A stretch of 40,799 nt of DNA from Nitrospirota bacterium. Lineage in GTDB: Bacteria > Nitrospirota > Nitrospiria > Nitrospirales > UBA8639. Of this stretch, positions 1 to 8,007 are shown piece by piece (within the stretch, counting starts at the first letter, position 1; the number at the start of each line of letters is the position of its first letter). The notes beneath the pieces were generated by a model. It searched no databases. It saw nothing but the letters and a program-made list of their open reading frames with translations, and was not told where the DNA came from. The translations under genes were made by a program, and so were the position numbers. The stretch covers positions 1 through 40,799 of the forward strand of contig QIDY01000043.1 of assembly GCA_003228495.1 (NCBI GenBank), in the 5' to 3' direction.

Positions 1-135
1 CGTACTGAGAGTACGCTCCGCGCGTCAAAAAGGCTGCGGCCTTGCTGGACGAACTTTTTTGACCATTCCCTTGGCTGTTGACGTCGATCGCCCCTTGGGC
101 ATTTACGGGCTATGCGAGTGATAATATTCAACAGC
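1..135. repeat. extragenic sequence, possible decayed dispersed repeat
   Basis: No credible gene lies here. The first 15 bases form a small hairpin (CGTACT, GAG loop, AGTACG). The following GC-rich stretch up to about 135 differs in composition from the A+T-rich repeat that comes next. It has the look of a dispersed intergenic repeat, but I see no second copy in this window, so calling it a repeat is inference. The part upstream of base 1 is unknown. Confidence 0.3.
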
Positions 136-152
136 CCCTTCTTTACAAAATT

Positions 153-280
153 AGGAGTAAAAAGTAAGGTGTAAGGAGAACAGAAAAAGATAAATGGTTG
201 AGTAAGGAATCTAGTTTTTTCTCCTTTTGTTTCCCATTCATTTACTCCTCACTACTTACTTTCTACTTCCCACATCTTAC
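153..280. repeat. heptamer repeat pair (AAGTRAR type) at the 3' end of proB
   Basis: A purine-rich arm on the plus strand (about 153-191) and a pyrimidine-rich arm (about 214-280) form an imperfect inverted pair. Read on the minus strand, the second arm starts at the proB TAA stop (277-279) and runs in seven-base steps such as GAAGTAG, AAAGTAA, GTAGTGA, GGAGTAA. Transcribed from proB it could fold into a long 3' hairpin, so it may act as a terminator or RNA stabiliser (inference). The same unit recurs at about 7897, 19726, 21730 and 22000. Confidence 0.7.
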
Positions 281-1401
281 GGAGTTAAGGCGAGGTTATC
301 TCGATGAATGACTTCTTCATATTCCAGGGCACCTAGGAGCTGTTGAATTTCTGAAGTCTGTTTGCCTTTGATGCGTTGTAGTGTTTCAGCAGAATAGTTA
401 CAGAGTCCTTGCGCGAAGACAATCCCTTCCTGAGTTGTACAGCTGACGGGGTCGCCAGCGAGGAACGTGCCCTTGACGTTCAGAATGCCTGAGGATAATA
501 AACTTTTTCCACGAAGGACCAGGGCAGCCACGGCCCCTTCATCACACATAATCTCTCCCTTGGGTCTCAGCGTAAAGGCGATCCACTGTTTGCGGGTGGT
601 AAGGGACGATTGTTTTGATGCGAAAAAGGTTCCATTGGGATTGCCTTCCAATGCCTGGCCTAAGGCATCCGGCGTTTCTCCATTTAACAAGAGCGTGGGT
701 ACGCCAAATCGTCCAGCCTGTTTGGCGGCTTGAATTTTCGTCACCATCCCTCCGCGGCTGGTTTGGGTCCTGGAGGCTCCTGCCAGATTTTCAATCTGTT
801 TGGTAATAGTTGAAACCATTGGAATGAGTTTGGCGGCAGGATCGAGGTGAGGGTCCTTCTCATAAAGCCCATCGACATCGGACAAGATTACCAACAGATC
901 GGCATCTACGAGATGGGCAATTTGTCCGGCCAGCGAATCATTATCGCCGAACCGAATTTCTTCAACAGCTACAGTATCATTTTCGTTGATAATGGGAATG
1001 ACCCCAAGCTTAAGCAGTGTGGTGAGGGTGTGGCGGGCGTTGAGAAATCGGCGACGGTCCGCCAAATCCTGATGTGTTAAAAGAATCTGGGCAATCTTAT
1101 GTCCGGACTCTTCAAATGCCATTTCGTAGGCTCGCACCAGTCGGCTTTGCCCGACGGCCGCCGCAGCTTGTTGAAGAGGCACTTCATGAGGATAGGTTTT
1201 TAACGCTAAGTGGGAAATGCCTGCGACAATGGCTCCGGATGATACGAGAACGAGTTGTCGGTTTTGAGCTTGCAATCCCCCGAATTCCTTGGCCAGCCTT
1301 CCGATTCGGTCCAAGCGAAGTCCTCCGTTGGAAGAGGCCACGAGGCTGCTTCCAATTTTAACGACCACGCGTTTGCAAGCGGTTAGCACTTGCTGGTGCA
1401 T
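277..1401 (-). CDS. proB: glutamate 5-kinase
   Basis: Phosphorylates L-glutamate to gamma-glutamyl phosphate, the first step of proline synthesis, in the cytoplasm. The protein is about 374 residues, the usual size for the form with an amino-acid-kinase domain (roughly 1-260) and a C-terminal PUA domain (roughly 280-365). Seen motifs: KRVVVKIGSSLV at the N terminus, LVSSGAIVAG, INENDTV, FGDNDSLAG and SRGGMVTKIQAAK. The open frame extends upstream to 1509, but ATG at 1401 fits the family start and has TTGGAG upstream; it overlaps the end of obgE by 19 bases, which suggests translational coupling. It is the last gene of the rplU-rpmA-obgE-proB run, and its stop abuts a heptamer repeat. Identification is firm; the start is likely. 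Confidence 0.95.
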   Translation of the reverse strand: MHQQVLTACKRVVVKIGSSLVASSNGGLRLDRIGRLAKEFGGLQAQNRQLVLVSSGAIVAGISHLALKTYPHEVPLQQAAAAVGQSRLVRAYEMAFEESGHKIAQILLTHQDLADRRRFLNARHTLTTLLKLGVIPIINENDTVAVEEIRFGDNDSLAGQIAHLVDADLLVILSDVDGLYEKDPHLDPAAKLIPMVSTITKQIENLAGASRTQTSRGGMVTKIQAAKQAGRFGVPTLLLNGETPDALGQALEGNPNGTFFASKQSSLTTRKQWIAFTLRPKGEIMCDEGAVAALVLRGKSLLSSGILNVKGTFLAGDPVSCTTQEGIVFAQGLCNYSAETLQRIKGKQTSEIQQLLGALEYEEVIHRDNLALTP

Positions 1402-2405
1402 GAAGCTTTGTTCTCCAAGACGGCTTGCCCGAGGTAAGTCATCAGTGAAGGCAACCCTTCTCTGGTGATGGCCGAAAGAGGGAAGCAAGGATATTGATGT
1501 TCGACACAATAGTCTTGAAGGGCCTGAAGGTGACGACCCTCGCCTTGGGAATCAATTTTGGTGGCGGCAAGGGCAAAGGGTCGTTCCAGAAGAGTTGGAT
1601 CAAAGGCCTGCAGTTCGTTTCTCAAGGTTTCAAAGGTGACGATAGGCTCTTGTTCCATCCATTCGGTGATGTCAATCAGATATAACAGTAAGGCGGTTCG
1701 TTGAATATGTTTAAGAAATTGAATGCCGAGGCCTTTGCCTTCATGAGCTCCTTCAATTAAACCGGGAATATCGGCGACCACAAAGGAGGAATCTTCTGTC
1801 CATTCCACGACTCCGAGATGAGGGCGTAAGGTGGTAAACGGATAACTGGCGATTTCCGGATGGGCGGAAGAGATTGTAGAGATTAAAGTGGATTTGCCGG
1901 CGTTGGGGAAGCCGACTAAGCCTACATCGGCTAAAAGTTTTAATTCTAAGGTGAGCCATCGTTGTTCCCCAAGCGTTCCTGGTTCGAACTGGCGTGGTGC
2001 ACGATTCGTGGATGAGGCAAAGCGGGCGTTGCCTTTGCCGCCTTTCCCACCTTCCGCGACCACGGCGGTTTGCCCATCCACAATGAGATCGGCAAGGGTT
2101 TCGCTCGTGTCTTCCGCTTTGATCAACGTGCCCACGGGGACAGGGATGACTACATTGGAACCTGTGGCACCGTGACGATTGGATTTTTGTCCGCGTTCGC
2201 CAGATGGGGCTTCGTAGTGGCGTTGATATCGCAAGTCAAGGAGAGTGGACACGCGGTTTGAGGCTTCGAAGATGACGTGTCCTCCATTTCCGCCGTCGCC
2301 GCCGTTGGGGCCGCCCCGGGGAACGAATTTCTCCCGACGAAAACTGCAATGTCCGGAGCCGCCATCACCGGCTTTGACAAAAATGCGTGCATGGTCAATG
2401 AACAT
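1383..2405 (-). CDS. obgE: GTPase ObgE/CgtA, 50S ribosome assembly
   Basis: Essential Obg-family GTPase that binds the large ribosomal subunit and links assembly to growth. The 340-residue protein has the glycine-rich Obg fold (1-157; GPNGGDGGNGGHV, GGKGGKGNARFASSTNRAP) followed by the G domain: G1 GFPNAGKSTL, switch I YPFTTLRPHLGVV, G3 DIPGLIEGAHEGKGLG, G4 ATKID and G5 SAI. There is no long C-terminal acidic tail, as in many compact Obg proteins. It follows rpmA by 77 bases and overlaps proB by 19 bases. The rplU-rpmA-obgE order is one of the most conserved in bacteria. Confidence 0.97.
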   Translation of the reverse strand: MFIDHARIFVKAGDGGSGHCSFRREKFVPRGGPNGGDGGNGGHVIFEASNRVSTLLDLRYQRHYEAPSGERGQKSNRHGATGSNVVIPVPVGTLIKAEDTSETLADLIVDGQTAVVAEGGKGGKGNARFASSTNRAPRQFEPGTLGEQRWLTLELKLLADVGLVGFPNAGKSTLISTISSAHPEIASYPFTTLRPHLGVVEWTEDSSFVVADIPGLIEGAHEGKGLGIQFLKHIQRTALLLYLIDITEWMEQEPIVTFETLRNELQAFDPTLLERPFALAATKIDSQGEGRHLQALQDYCVEHQYPCFPLSAITREGLPSLMTYLGQAVLENKASCTSKC

Positions 2406-2482
2406 AGAAGCCCTATCTTACCCGGCTTATAAAAAGAAACTGAAGTGAGTTCTGTGAAAAGAAGGAAGAGTGTGGGGAACTG

Positions 2483-2737
2483 TTACGTGGAGGGATACAC
2501 GCTGACTTTACGTCGGGCAGTGGCTCCTTCAAACTTAACGGTGCCGGAGACTTTGGCGAACAGGGTGTAGTCTTTTCCCAAGCCAACATTTGTTCCTGGA
2601 AAGAATTTTGTCCCACGTTGACGGACTAAAATACTGCCTCCTGTTACGGTCTCACCGGCGTAGGCTTTGACGCCAAGATATTGTGGATTGCTATCGCGTC
2701 CGTTTCGGGACGATCCGCCACCTTTTTTATGTGCCAT
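2483..2737 (-). CDS. rpmA: 50S ribosomal protein L27
   Basis: Ribosomal protein L27, whose N terminus reaches toward the peptidyl-transferase centre. It is 84 residues, the standard length, and begins MAHKKGGGSSRNGRDSNPQ, the normal N terminus without the cleaved extension found in Firmicutes. The core GVKAYAGETVTGGSILVRQ and FPGTNVGLGKDYTLFA are characteristic. It lies 34 bases downstream of rplU and is co-transcribed with it. Confidence 0.97.
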   Translation of the reverse strand: MAHKKGGGSSRNGRDSNPQYLGVKAYAGETVTGGSILVRQRGTKFFPGTNVGLGKDYTLFAKVSGTVKFEGATARRKVSVYPST

Positions 2738-2771
2738 GAATCACGTCTCCAAAGCTAAAAATAATGATGAA

Positions 2772-3086
2772 TTATGGAGTCACAATTTCAGTAATCCGAA
2801 CTTGTGTAAAGCCCTGGCGGTGTCCCTTGGTTCGACGATACCCCTTGCGGCGCTTCTTTTTGAAAATCGTAATAGACCGAGTGCGGGCATGCCGAACAAT
2901 TTCTCCTTTTACGACAGCCTGCGGAATTGTAGGCGTTCCAACAATCGGGGCTTGATCGGTCTGGAGAAATCGTATGGAGTCAAATTCAACAATGGTTCCG
3001 ACAGCGCCTTCTAGTGACTCAATTTGCAGAAGCCCCTGAGGTTCAGCGCGATATTGCTTTCCGCCTGTTTCGATAATAGCATACAT
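2772..3086 (-). CDS. rplU: 50S ribosomal protein L21
   Basis: Large-subunit protein L21, 104 residues, the usual length. It starts MYAIIETGGKQYR, the family signature, and has the typical basic C-terminal part KKRRKGYRRTKGHRQGFT. A good ribosome-binding site, AAGGAGCG, lies upstream of the ATG. It is the first gene of the rplU-rpmA-obgE-proB run and is divergent from ilvE. Confidence 0.97.
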   Translation of the reverse strand: MYAIIETGGKQYRAEPQGLLQIESLEGAVGTIVEFDSIRFLQTDQAPIVGTPTIPQAVVKGEIVRHARTRSITIFKKKRRKGYRRTKGHRQGFTQVRITEIVTP

Positions 3087-3113
3087 GGTATGATCGCTCC
3101 TTACAAAACACTT

Positions 3114-3143
3114 ATTTTGCCAGCATGTTTACATTTAAGTCAA
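3114..3143 (-). promoter_or_regulatory. probable sigma-70 promoter of the rplU operon
   Basis: On the minus strand TTGACT (3143-3138) and CAAAAT (3119-3114) are separated by 18 bases, leaving a leader of about 20 bases before rplU. The -35 is good and the -10 moderate. The 165-base gap to ilvE must also hold the ilvE promoter; TTTACA at 3128-3133 with TATAGA at 3152-3157 is a candidate on the plus strand. Confidence 0.45.
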
Positions 3144-3251
3144 GAATTTTGTATAGAATCCGTTTCGCCAATTTACTGTACAACAGTCTATGATAGCCTG
3201 AGCATAAAGGCTGTACGGGTTCCACATGTCGTGTAGGGGGATAGCAAATCT

Positions 3252-4166
3252 ATGGTGACAACATCGAAGAAAATATGGATGGATGGGGTTTTTGTTGATT
3301 GGGACGATGCCTCTGTGCACGTCCTTACACATTCCTTGCATTATGGATTGGCGGCTTTTGAAGGTATCCGGTGTTATGAAGGCTCAACCGGCTCTGCCAT
3401 TTTTCGATTGTCCGAACATGTCGATCGGCTTTTTGAGTCGGCCCATATTACCCTCATGCCCATGCCGTTTTCCAAAAAAGAAGTGATTGATGCAATCATT
3501 GAAACCGTCAGAGTGAACGAATTGGCTTCGTGTTATATACGTCCCCTTGCTTATGTGGGTGTTGGCGCCATGGGACTTTATCCTGGAGATAACCCCATTC
3601 GTCTCTCTATTGCAGCCTGGCCATGGGGCTCTTATCTTGGAGAGGAGGCGTTGGAAAAAGGGATACGGGCAAAAATCTCCTCGTTTACCCGGCATCATGT
3701 GAATGTGTCCATGACACGTGCAAAGATCTCAGGCTATTACGTCAATTCTATTCTGGCTAAATGGGAAGCCAAAAAGTCGGGTTATGAGGAATGTATTCTT
3801 TTGGACCCTGATGGCTATGTAGCGGAGGGGACGGGAGAAAACGTGTTTATCGTGAGTAAAGGGGTGCTTAAAACGACACCGTTAACGTCTATTCTGGATG
3901 GCATTACCCGAAATGCGATCATTCAATTGGCTAAGGCCAAACATATCCCGATCCTTGAAGAACGCTTCACCCGCGATGCGATGTACGTGGCAGATGAAAT
4001 ATTCCTCACGGGGACGGCTGCCGAGGTCACGCCGGTTCGCGAATTAGATGACCGAACGATTGGCGCGGGCAAGCCTGGTCCCATTACCCAAGCTCTTCAA
4101 CATGACTTCTTCCGCATTGTCCGGGGAGAAGATCCTACATACGCGAATTGGCTCACTCCCATTTAG
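3252..4166 (+). CDS. ilvE: branched-chain amino acid aminotransferase
   Basis: Class IV PLP-dependent aminotransferase for the last step of valine, leucine and isoleucine synthesis, in the cytoplasm. The 304-residue length is standard. Seen features: KIWMDGVFVDWDDA at the N terminus, LHYGLAAFEGIRCYE, the likely PLP lysine in TRAKISGYYVNS (about K158), DPDGYVAEGTGENVF, and the cofactor-phosphate region TSILDGITRNAI and FLTGTAAEVTPV. It stands alone, divergent from rplU and convergent with secG. The ribosome-binding site is weak (GGGGG about 12 bases upstream of the ATG). Confidence 0.93.
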   Translation: MVTTSKKIWMDGVFVDWDDASVHVLTHSLHYGLAAFEGIRCYEGSTGSAIFRLSEHVDRLFESAHITLMPMPFSKKEVIDAIIETVRVNELASCYIRPLAYVGVGAMGLYPGDNPIRLSIAAWPWGSYLGEEALEKGIRAKISSFTRHHVNVSMTRAKISGYYVNSILAKWEAKKSGYEECILLDPDGYVAEGTGENVFIVSKGVLKTTPLTSILDGITRNAIIQLAKAKHIPILEERFTRDAMYVADEIFLTGTAAEVTPVRELDDRTIGAGKPGPITQALQHDFFRIVRGEDPTYANWLTPI

Positions 4167-4245
4167 CTCTCCATAGAAGCTCTCTGCAATAGCTCTGTTC
4201 CGATCACAATCTTACAGGGGGAACCCGTTTTGAGAGAAGGCAACC

Positions 4246-4659
4246 TTAGGGTTGGGTTGGTGGGGAAGAGGTGGCTTTTGATGTGGCCTCCTTCGATGAG
4301 GCTTCGGGCGTCGGCGCAGATGTCGTCTCAGGCTGGGCAGTTGGAGTCGCGGTTGGTGTCTCTTCTGCCGACGAAGACGATGATTCCTGATGGGTTGTTG
4401 GGTGGAGATCAATAACGGTCGAGGACGTATTGGCTTGTCGTGAGAGCACGGCCAAGCTCAGTGAAGTCAGCATGAATATGACGGCTGCTCCAATGGTGAC
4501 CTTACTTAGAAATGTCCCCGGCCCGCGGCTTCCAAATACGGTTTGAGATGACCCGCCAAATGACGCGCCGATTTCTGCTCCCTTTCCGGCTTGCAGCAAA
4601 ATAGCGGCGATCATCAAAAAACAGACGATGAGATGAATCGAGACGGCTAATGTATACAT
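4246..4659 (-). CDS. secG: SecG, protein translocase subunit with long low-complexity tail
   Basis: Inner-membrane subunit that aids SecYEG protein translocation. From ATG 4659 the N-terminal part holds two membrane helices around LIVCFLMIAAILLQAGKGAE and TIGAAVIFMLTSLSLAVL, joined by the signature GASFGGSSQTVFGSRGPGTF. The rest, roughly 60 residues, is a Ser/Thr/Pro/Glu-rich tail with no fold signal, so the protein (about 137 residues) is longer than the usual 75-110. A TTG at 4692 would overlap the tpiA stop and add 11 residues; the ATG is preferred because the first helix then starts at once. It is the last gene of gap-pgk-tpiA-secG, a common order. Confidence 0.9.
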   Translation of the reverse strand: MYTLAVSIHLIVCFLMIAAILLQAGKGAEIGASFGGSSQTVFGSRGPGTFLSKVTIGAAVIFMLTSLSLAVLSRQANTSSTVIDLHPTTHQESSSSSAEETPTATPTAQPETTSAPTPEASSKEATSKATSSPPTQP

Positions 4660-4688
4660 ATCCTCTGGGGTCCTCGGAAAATAATGTT

Positions 4689-5447
4689 TCAACCTGAAAT
4701 CGCGAGTTTAGCTATCTTAACAAAGGATTCGGAATTCAAACAAGCTTTTCCGACTAAGGCTCCATTAATATGGGGAGATTGGAAGAGGGCCTGGGCATTT
4801 TCTGGCGTCACGCTGCCTCCGTAAAGAATTCGTATTTGCGTCGAATCCATGTTCCAGTGAGTCACTAAAGATGATCTGATTGCCGCATGAACCTCAGTGG
4901 CTTGCTCAACGGTCGCGGCCTGACCAGTTCCGATAGCCCAGACTGGCTCATAGGCAATGGTGATATTGTGGAGGTCTTGGGTCTCTAAACCAGCCAACCC
5001 TGTTTGTAATTGATGCTGGATCACAGAATGGGTTTGGCCAGCTTCTCGTTCTTCTAAGCATTCCCCAATACAAAAAATCGGTTGAAGGCCATGATGGAGG
5101 GCCGCATGGAGCTTCTCATTAATGATGTGATCGCTTTCTCTAAAGAGGTGCCGTCGTTCGGAATGCCCGATAATGACATAATGACAGCCCAGCTCCTTTA
5201 ACATGGCTGGGGAAATTTCTCCTGTAAAAGCGCCCTCGTTCTTTGCATAGACATTTTGGGCCGCTAATTTTATGGAGGTGTTAGTAAGCAATTGGGACAC
5301 GGCCTGTAGAGCCACATATGGAGGAGCCACCGCCAATTCAACAGACGGATGGGGCTGATACATAGCCAGAATATCTTGAATGAGGGTTTCGGCTTGGGAA
5401 ATGGTCTTGTGCATTTTCCAATTACCGACGATGAATCGATTAGGCAT
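4689..5447 (-). CDS. tpiA: triosephosphate isomerase
   Basis: Interconverts dihydroxyacetone phosphate and glyceraldehyde 3-phosphate. The 252-residue TIM barrel has the catalytic lysine region GNWKMHK, the catalytic histidine in VIIGHSERR, the catalytic glutamate in YEPVWAIGTG and the phosphate-binding ILYGGSVTPENA. It lies 49 bases after pgk and is followed directly by secG, giving a glycolysis/gluconeogenesis cassette with gap and pgk. Confidence 0.97.
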   Translation of the reverse strand: MPNRFIVGNWKMHKTISQAETLIQDILAMYQPHPSVELAVAPPYVALQAVSQLLTNTSIKLAAQNVYAKNEGAFTGEISPAMLKELGCHYVIIGHSERRHLFRESDHIINEKLHAALHHGLQPIFCIGECLEEREAGQTHSVIQHQLQTGLAGLETQDLHNITIAYEPVWAIGTGQAATVEQATEVHAAIRSSLVTHWNMDSTQIRILYGGSVTPENAQALFQSPHINGALVGKACLNSESFVKIAKLAISG

Positions 5448-5496
5448 AGAGAATTAGGTACCTTGATAGAAAGGGAAAAGAGTGCCAACGGATAGG

Positions 5497-6696
5497 TTAA
5501 TGGGGGCGATCTGGTAAAGCGGCAAGTCCCGGCATGTGTTTGCCCTCAAGCAGTTGGAGTGCCGCACCCCCACCGGTAGAAATAAATGACATGCTTTCCG
5601 ACTCACCGGCACGGTAAACGGCCAAGGCCGTATCTCCTCCCCCCACAATCGTCTTGGCGTAGGCATTGGCGACGGAATGGGCAAGGGCGAACGTTCCACG
5701 AGAAAACGCATCCTGCTCAAACACACCCATGGGACCGTTCCATAAGATGGTTTTGGCGTTTTGGACCACTTCGCCAAAGAGTCGAACGGAGGCTGGCCCA
5801 ATATCCAAACCATACCAACCGGAAGGAATTTCTTGGATAGGGACGATCTTGGTTTCGGCGTCAGGGGCCAAGCTTGCTGCTACGACGCAGTCAACGGGCA
5901 GATAAAACTTGATCTTATCTGCGATGGCTTGTTCATGGATTTGCTTGGCAAAATCCAGCATGTCTTCTTCTACTAACGATTGCCCGATCTCGAAGCCCAT
6001 GGCCTTGATGAACGTAAACGCCATACCTCCGCCGATGATCACTTTGTCGACCTTCCCAGCAAGATTTTTAATCACCCCGATTTTTCCCGAAACCTTTGCC
6101 CCTCCTAAAATAGCCACAAAGGGACGAACAGGATTTTCCACGGTTCCTTCTAAGGCCTCGACTTCGCGTTTCATCAAAAATCCTGCCGCCGAGACGTTCA
6201 CATGTTTGGTAATGCCCACCGTCGAAGCGTGAGAACGATGCGCAGTCCCAAAGGCATCGTTGATATAGACATCTGCAAGAGCAGCGAGCTGAGCGCAAAA
6301 TTGATCATCATTCTTTTCTTCCCCTGGATGAAATCGTACATTTTCTAGTAAGACCACATCACCTGGATGTGCGCTATTCACCACGGCTTCGACTGTGGGG
6401 CCGATGCAATCGTCAGTAAAGGCGACAGGTTTGTTCAGCAGGCGTTGGAGGCGCTTGGCCACGGGCGCGAGACTGAGTGTCGGGTTTGGGGTGCCTTTGG
6501 GCCGGCCCAAATGCGAACACAGGATCACGACAGCATCTTCGTCAATAGCCCAGTTAATGGTCGGAAGCGCAGCTCGTATTCGTGAGTCGTCTGTGATGTG
6601 ACTGGTGCCATCCAGCGGGACATTGAAATCCACTCGAATGAGTACGCGTTTGTTGCGGAGAGCAACTTGGTCAATGGTTTGTTTGGTGAGTTTCAT
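5497..6696 (-). CDS. pgk: phosphoglycerate kinase
   Basis: Transfers phosphate between 1,3-bisphosphoglycerate and ADP. The protein is 399 residues, normal for the monomeric enzyme. Seen: RVLIRVDFNVPLDG (N-terminal substrate domain), HLGRPKG, VLLENVRFHPGEEKND, the hinge AILGGAKVSGKIGVI, GGGMAFTFIKA, and the nucleotide-binding C terminus ILWNGPMGVFE and VGGGDTA ... FISTGGGAAL. It is 30 bases downstream of gap. Confidence 0.97.
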   Translation of the reverse strand: MKLTKQTIDQVALRNKRVLIRVDFNVPLDGTSHITDDSRIRAALPTINWAIDEDAVVILCSHLGRPKGTPNPTLSLAPVAKRLQRLLNKPVAFTDDCIGPTVEAVVNSAHPGDVVLLENVRFHPGEEKNDDQFCAQLAALADVYINDAFGTAHRSHASTVGITKHVNVSAAGFLMKREVEALEGTVENPVRPFVAILGGAKVSGKIGVIKNLAGKVDKVIIGGGMAFTFIKAMGFEIGQSLVEEDMLDFAKQIHEQAIADKIKFYLPVDCVVAASLAPDAETKIVPIQEIPSGWYGLDIGPASVRLFGEVVQNAKTILWNGPMGVFEQDAFSRGTFALAHSVANAYAKTIVGGGDTALAVYRAGESESMSFISTGGGAALQLLEGKHMPGLAALPDRPH

Positions 6697-6726
6697 GACT
6701 CCCTCTACTTTCTTTGGGAGATGGAG

Positions 6727-7731
6727 TTATTTTTGTTTTGCGAGAATCTTGACGAGGTCGCGTAAGCGGCACGAATACCCCCATTCATTGTCATACCAAG
6801 CAAAGACTTTGACCAAGCGTTTATCCATAACGGATGTGAGTGGGGCGTCAACTGTTGCCGAATATGAACATCCATTGAGATCAGTTGAGACAATTGGGGC
6901 TTCCGATACTTGCAAATATCCTTTTAAGGCGCCTAGAGCAGCTTTTTTAAAGGCGGCATTCACTGTTGCGGCATCGCAATCCGTTTCCACCTCGACCGAA
7001 AGATCAATGAGTGAGACATTCGGCGTGGGCACGCGGATGGCCATGCCGTCCATTTTTCCTTTCAATTCGGGAATCACTAAATGTAAGGCCTTGGCTGCCC
7101 CGGTTGAAGTTGGAATCATAGACAAGCCGGCGGCTCTGGCCCGGCGTAAATCTTTATGTGGCAGGTCGAGGAGGTGTTGATCGTTGGTATACGAATGCAC
7201 AGTGGTCATAAAGCCATGTTTGATACCAAACTTTTCGAGCAACACTTTCGACACGGGAGCTAGGCAATTGGTGGTACAGGAGGCGTTTGAAATAATCGTA
7301 TGCTGCTGGGGGTTATAGGTGGATTCATTAACCCCCAGGACAATCGTGATATCGGGATCCTTAGCCGGTGCCGAAATAATGACTCGGGAGGCTCCAGCCG
7401 TCACATGTTGGCTTGCGCCCTGACGATCAGTGAATCGGCCCGTGGATTCAATGACAAAGTCAATCTGAAGGTCCTTCCAGGGTAATTCCTTGGGATCCTT
7501 CATGGCGAAGATGCGAACTTGTTTGCCATTGACTGTCAGGGAATCTGGGGTGTGCTGCACATCGGCTTGAAATGTTCCCTGCACCGAATCATAGGTCAAA
7601 AGATGCGCCAGCGTTTGGGAATCGGTTAAATCATTCAAAGCCACGATTTCGATCTCCGGATCGTTGTAGCTTGTCCTTAAAAAATTTCGTCCAATACGCC
7701 CAAATCCGTTAATGGCAACGCGAATACTCAT
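6727..7731 (-). CDS. gap: glyceraldehyde-3-phosphate dehydrogenase, type I
   Basis: NAD(P)-dependent oxidation of glyceraldehyde 3-phosphate to 1,3-bisphosphoglycerate. The 334-residue protein starts MSIRVAINGFGRIGRNFLR (Rossmann fold) and has the active-site SNASCTTNCLAP (Cys about 152), TVHSYTNDQ, the phosphate loops RRARAAG and PTSTGAAK, and the C-terminal WYDNEWGYS. ALNDLTD after the first beta strands carries the Asp that usually favours NAD. It is first in the gap-pgk-tpiA-secG run; a perfect 56-bp palindrome ends 37 bases upstream of its start and may bear on its control. Confidence 0.97.
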   Translation of the reverse strand: MSIRVAINGFGRIGRNFLRTSYNDPEIEIVALNDLTDSQTLAHLLTYDSVQGTFQADVQHTPDSLTVNGKQVRIFAMKDPKELPWKDLQIDFVIESTGRFTDRQGASQHVTAGASRVIISAPAKDPDITIVLGVNESTYNPQQHTIISNASCTTNCLAPVSKVLLEKFGIKHGFMTTVHSYTNDQHLLDLPHKDLRRARAAGLSMIPTSTGAAKALHLVIPELKGKMDGMAIRVPTPNVSLIDLSVEVETDCDAATVNAAFKKAALGALKGYLQVSEAPIVSTDLNGCSYSATVDAPLTSVMDKRLVKVFAWYDNEWGYSCRLRDLVKILAKQK

Positions 7732-7767
7732 CGTGATATTAGTGTCCTCTTATAGTGGTTTAATGCT

Positions 7768-7823
7768 AGGGACCGTCAGGACATATCCGGTACAATTGTA
7801 CCGGATATGTCCTGACGGTCCCT
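7768..7823. repeat. perfect 56-bp palindrome upstream of gap
   Basis: Two 28-base arms are exact reverse complements with no spacer; the centre is between 7795 and 7796, in TACAA/TTGTA. Complementarity stops at both ends (7767 T against 7824 T). Such a structure can extrude as a cruciform or form a long RNA hairpin. It lies 37-92 bases upstream of the gap start codon. Function is unknown: an operator, a boundary hairpin or a REP-like mobile repeat are all possible. Confidence 0.95.
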
Positions 7824-7896
7824 TAATGAAAACTAAGCACAAATAGTAGCGAGGGAGGCAAAGGCTGTCAAGAATTACGCCCGGAGCTTGTCATTA

Positions 7897-8007
7897 AAGA
7901 AGTGAAAAGTGAGACGGGAAAAGTACAGAGTGAGAAAAGAAGAAGGGATTTGCTGTTTCTGCCTCTTTTGCTTCTCACTCCTTACTTTTTACTTCTCACT
8001 TTTTTTA
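7897..8007. repeat. heptamer repeat pair (AAGTRAR type) at the 3' end of trpS
   Basis: A purine-rich plus-strand arm (about 7897-7947) and a pyrimidine-rich arm (about 7962-8007) are near inverted copies around a pyrimidine loop. On the minus strand the second arm begins inside the trpS TAA stop and reads in seven-base steps AAGTGAG, AAGTAAA, AAGTAAG, GAGTGAG. Transcripts leaving trpS could fold here. Confidence 0.75.

Noticed and set aside
153..280. CRISPR array
   Set aside because: The repeat unit is seven bases with no spacers, and no cas genes are seen anywhere in the window.
1402..1509. Upstream extension of proB
   Set aside because: It lies inside obgE; ATG 1401 has a good ribosome-binding site and matches the family start.
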